DNA of 35,084 bases from Oscillospiraceae bacterium (GTDB lineage Bacteria > Bacillota > Clostridia > Oscillospirales > Oscillospiraceae). Position 1 is the first letter of the stretch, and each line of letters opens with the position of its first letter. The DNA is taken from the NCBI GenBank assembly GCA_020860205.1, contig JAJBUU010000041.1, positions 1 to 35,084 of the forward strand, given 5' to 3'. The translations under genes were made by a program, and so were the position numbers. Shown piece after piece: positions 32,721 to 35,084 of the stretch. The notes below the pieces were generated by a model. The model was not told where the DNA came from. It made no database searches and was given only the letters and a program-made list of their open reading frames with translations.

Positions 32721-32811
32721 CGGCATGATTTCGACGAATTATGTCTATCAAGTGATCAGCCCAGGTTTTTCCAACTGTCCTGCGTGTTCTCCTTCCCTTC
32801 TCTTTTGTTCC

Positions 32812-33063
32812 TCACCCTTGTGTGGTGTTCTTATTTTCTCCATGGAAAACTTTCTTGATACGCAGGATGTTCTGTCCGTTCTTGTATTCATAGGTGATTT
32901 CATCCATGCTTTTCTTTACCATATAGATGCCAAGTCCTCCGATGCGCCGCTCCTCCGCCGACAGAGTAATATCCGGGTCTGCTGCGGACAATGGATTATA
33001 GGGCGTACCGTGGTCAATGAAAGTTACCGCAACGGAGAGCGGAGTATACCATGCATCCTTTCT
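32812..33063 (-). pseudogene. RsbW/SpoIIAB-like serine kinase (HATPase_c), C-terminal fragment
   Basis: Minus-strand translation gives VTFIDHGTPYNPLSAADPDI, then EERRIGGLGIYMVKKSMDEI and NGQNILRIKK before a TGA at 32812. This is the G1/G2-box half of an anti-sigma-factor type histidine-kinase-like ATPase (family length ~140 residues). The N-terminal half with the N-box is absent: the frame meets the TAA that ends the adjacent TRAP fragment at 33067. Family homology is lost at about 33030-33060. The fragment therefore lacks a start and is presumably not expressed. Confidence 0.8.
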
Positions 33064-33066
33064 GTT

Positions 33067-33318
33067 TTATGCTGAAAGATTTGGTAAGAATGTAACAATA
33101 TTCGGGAAGAACACCATAACAGCCACCAACGCAAAAAGTGCAATGATATAAGGCCAAATTCCTCGATAAATGGTACCGATCAGTATTTTATCATCTAACC
33201 CCTTTACAACAAACAGGTTCATTCCCACCGGAGGAGTAATGTTCGCCATTTGTACGCAGGCTGTCATAAATACGCCAAACCAAACCAAATCAAAATTCAA
33301 AGCGGTTACGATCGGAAG
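33067..33318 (-). pseudogene. TRAP transporter large permease (DctM), C-terminal fragment
   Basis: The last ~83 codons of a DctM-type permease: LPIVTALNFDLVWFGVFMTA, then NITPPVGMNLFVVKGL and a final helix with YIIALFALVAVMVFFPNIV, ending FLPNLSA at a normal-looking stop (33067). The upstream ~350 residues are missing. At about 33318 the sequence passes directly into the reductase gene in another frame. The internal ATG/other starts are unlikely to give a functional transporter. Confidence 0.85.
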
Positions 33319-35033
33319 GCTTGACTCCTTTGCGCAGCTCTATATCAATCCCCTGCTTATGAAGCAGTGGCGCATCCCCGGCATACTTGCCCCGCATTTC
33401 TATAATGGTTACTTTTTTGCCCATACGGTTCAGGTGAATTGCAGTTTCGCAGCCTACAAGTCCGCCACCCAAAACAATCACACTGTCCCCGTATTCCGTA
33501 TCGGCTCGTTCCAAATCCGGAAGAAACCGCATTTGGGGATTGTCAACTCCAGGGATCGGCGGTACCAGATAGTCTGAACCCACCGCACATACAAGCACAT
33601 CGGGATGCAGGGAATCCGCATATTCCGGTGTGACAAATGTACTGGTTCGTATTTCAACCCCGTCTTTCAATGCCCGATCTCTCAGCTGCACAACGAACGC
33701 ATACAATTCTTTCTTAAATGGAACATACTTCTCGCACTTGATAAGGCCGCCCGTTTCAGCAGAGGATTCACACAAGATGACCTTGTGTCCGCGTTCCGCT
33801 GCTGTGGCGGCTGCTTCCAGCCCTGCCGGACCGCCGCCAACGACCAAAACCCGCTTTGGCGTGGTAGGCGGAAACGCATTATCGTGCTCCAGTTCTCTCC
33901 CAATCACGGGGTTAACTGTACAGCGAATATTGCGGGTCGTGGATGTTTGATCATGACAAACAAGGCAGCGCACACAGCGCACGATCTCATCTTCGCGGCC
34001 TTCTGCGATTTTCCGTGGGAGATAAGGGTCTGCAATCAATGCACGGCTCATTTCGATAACATCTGCCTGTCCGGACGCAAGAATTTCTTCCATCTGTGCC
34101 GGATCGTTCAGACCGCCAATACAGGCGACCGGGGTATCTACCTCTTTTTTTGATGGCGGCAGCCAGCCATACATTGCATCCATGCGGGTGGAACATATCC
34201 GGATGTGTAATCACGCAGGTATCCGGATCATCATGTACACCGGCGGAAACCTGAAGCAAATCAACTTTGGGTGCGATCAGCTTTGCAATGCGGATCCCCT
34301 CATCAATTCCATAGCCATTTTTAGTGAATTCAGCGCCGCTCATCCGAAACTCGATCGGAAATCCCGGACCCACGGCTTTCCTTATGCTGTCCAAAACCAT
34401 AAGAGAAAAGCGCGCGCGGTTTTCTGTACTCCCGCCAAAACGGTCGGTTCTATGGTTCATAGCCGGTGAAAGAAACTGGTGCAACAACCAGCCGTGTCCT
34501 CCATGCACGCAAATCATATCATATCCACACGCTTTTGCTACGGACGCGGCCTGCCCATATTTTTCACAGATACGGTAAATGATTTCCTCTGGCATCTCAA
34601 GGATTTCTTTTCCATTTCCACTAAATCCGTGATCCGGTCCATAGGTCGGCTTGCTGTCATCCATGATTTTTGAAACCATGTTTTCTACATTGGAGAATTT
34701 TCCTCCATGCTGAAGCTCCAGGGAAGCCAGCGCGCCATATTGTCGAATATATCTGGCCGCATTCGTCAGGGATGGAATGATTTGTGGATCGTCAATGCGC
34801 ATTTTATGCGGATGCATTAACCCGGTTTCTGAATCTACAACATTATCACCCAATGTCACCATTGCCGCGCCGCCTTTTGCGCGCAGCTCCCAAAATGCTG
34901 CGGATTCCCGCTTGATATATTCCGGCGGCATAATGGCCGGAGAACCTGTTGGTGAGGCGATCATCCGATTCCGCAATGTAACCGTTCCAATTTTGAGCGG
35001 ACTGAGCAGATGCGGATATTTCAGGTCCATCAT
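33290..35033 (-). pseudogene. Old Yellow Enzyme-type NADH:flavin/2-enoate reductase, frameshifted and 3'-truncated
   Basis: This enzyme of the BaiCD/2-enoate-reductase type has an FMN TIM-barrel (YPHLLSPLKIG start, MICVHGGHGWLLHQFLSP, NHRTDRFGGSTENR), a 4Fe-4S cluster (CVRCLVCHDQ and a further Cys in RCTVNP) and an FAD/NAD domain (VLVVGGGPAGLEAA, VIVLGGGLVGCETA). Reading frame shifts at an A-run (T-run 34145-34151): seven bases, where six would join AAIKK to EVDTPVACIGG. At ~33318 the C-terminus is lost into the TRAP fragment. Start ATG 35033 (or 35030), AAAGGAGTACTTTTC upstream. Likely substrate is an enoate or cyclic enone. Confidence 0.87.
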
Positions 35034-35059
35034 AAATGAAAAGTACTCCTTTCCTAATC

Positions 35060-35076
35060 TGTAAATCAGTATAATG
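35060..35076 (-). promoter_or_regulatory. Possible -10 region of the reductase gene
   Basis: TATACATTATACT on the minus strand near the window end offers overlapping -10 boxes ~30-45 bp before the start codon. The -35 region would be outside the window. Confidence 0.35.
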
Positions 35077-35084
35077 TATACAAC

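Noticed and set aside
1-35084. CRISPR array
   Set aside because: No regularly spaced direct repeats were seen on reading both strands.

Overview
The window reads as a chromosomal stretch of a spore-forming Clostridia bacterium, probably an Oscillospiraceae/Ruminococcaceae-like gut organism. This is inferred from spoIVA and cwlD, Gram-positive promoters and Shine-Dalgarno sites, a high-GC backbone and Firmicutes-type gene families. No database search was possible, so family names rest on recognised motifs.

Layout. 1-1950: AT-rich, scarred segment with the 3' part of a PhoH-family gene and a decayed Tn916-type tyrosine recombinase. 1990-3922: rarA, a DUF951 gene and a MoaE-like gene. 3956-7156: copper operon csoR-copA-copZ behind a strong promoter overlaid by a perfect CsoR-type palindrome. 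7253-12182 (minus): catabolic/transport operon in the order cyclase (metal amidohydrolase-like), tctC, tctB, tctA, nitroreductase. It is divergent from a LysR regulator (12342-13244), with overlapping promoters and a palindrome centred about 65 bp upstream of the predicted operon start. 13541-19361: pcrA and padR (minus), hup-rqcP (plus), an unassigned P-loop protein and pgi (minus). 19581-23119: a membrane-anchored PrsA/SurA-like foldase (minus), then a Noc/ParB-like gene and tcdA (plus). 23191-25837 (minus): glyA, a FlK-like thioesterase and an AEC permease. 26050-29726 (plus): spoIVA behind a sigma-E-like promoter, then cwlD-radA. 29727-30560: AT-rich, structured, with small ORFs. 30562-31671 (minus): a P1B-ATPase-like membrane protein lacking its actuator and phosphorylation/nucleotide-binding domains. 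31785-31861: tRNA-Arg(CCG). 31945-32589: YczE-like membrane protein. 32812-35033: fragments of an RsbW-type kinase, a TRAP permease and a frameshifted Old Yellow Enzyme-type reductase, joined end to end on the minus strand.

The most interesting item is the domain-stripped P1B ATPase: its membrane helices, CPC metal site and His/Cys-rich N-terminus remain, while both catalytic cytoplasmic modules are replaced by short linkers in one open frame. Next are the LysR-controlled cyclase/TTT/nitroreductase operon and a 42-codon membrane microprotein at 30301-30429. Several genes carry single-base lesions (glyA and the OYE gene in A-runs, a TGA in tctB, a missing normal start in the AEC gene). These could be real decay or sequencing error, and reads would decide.
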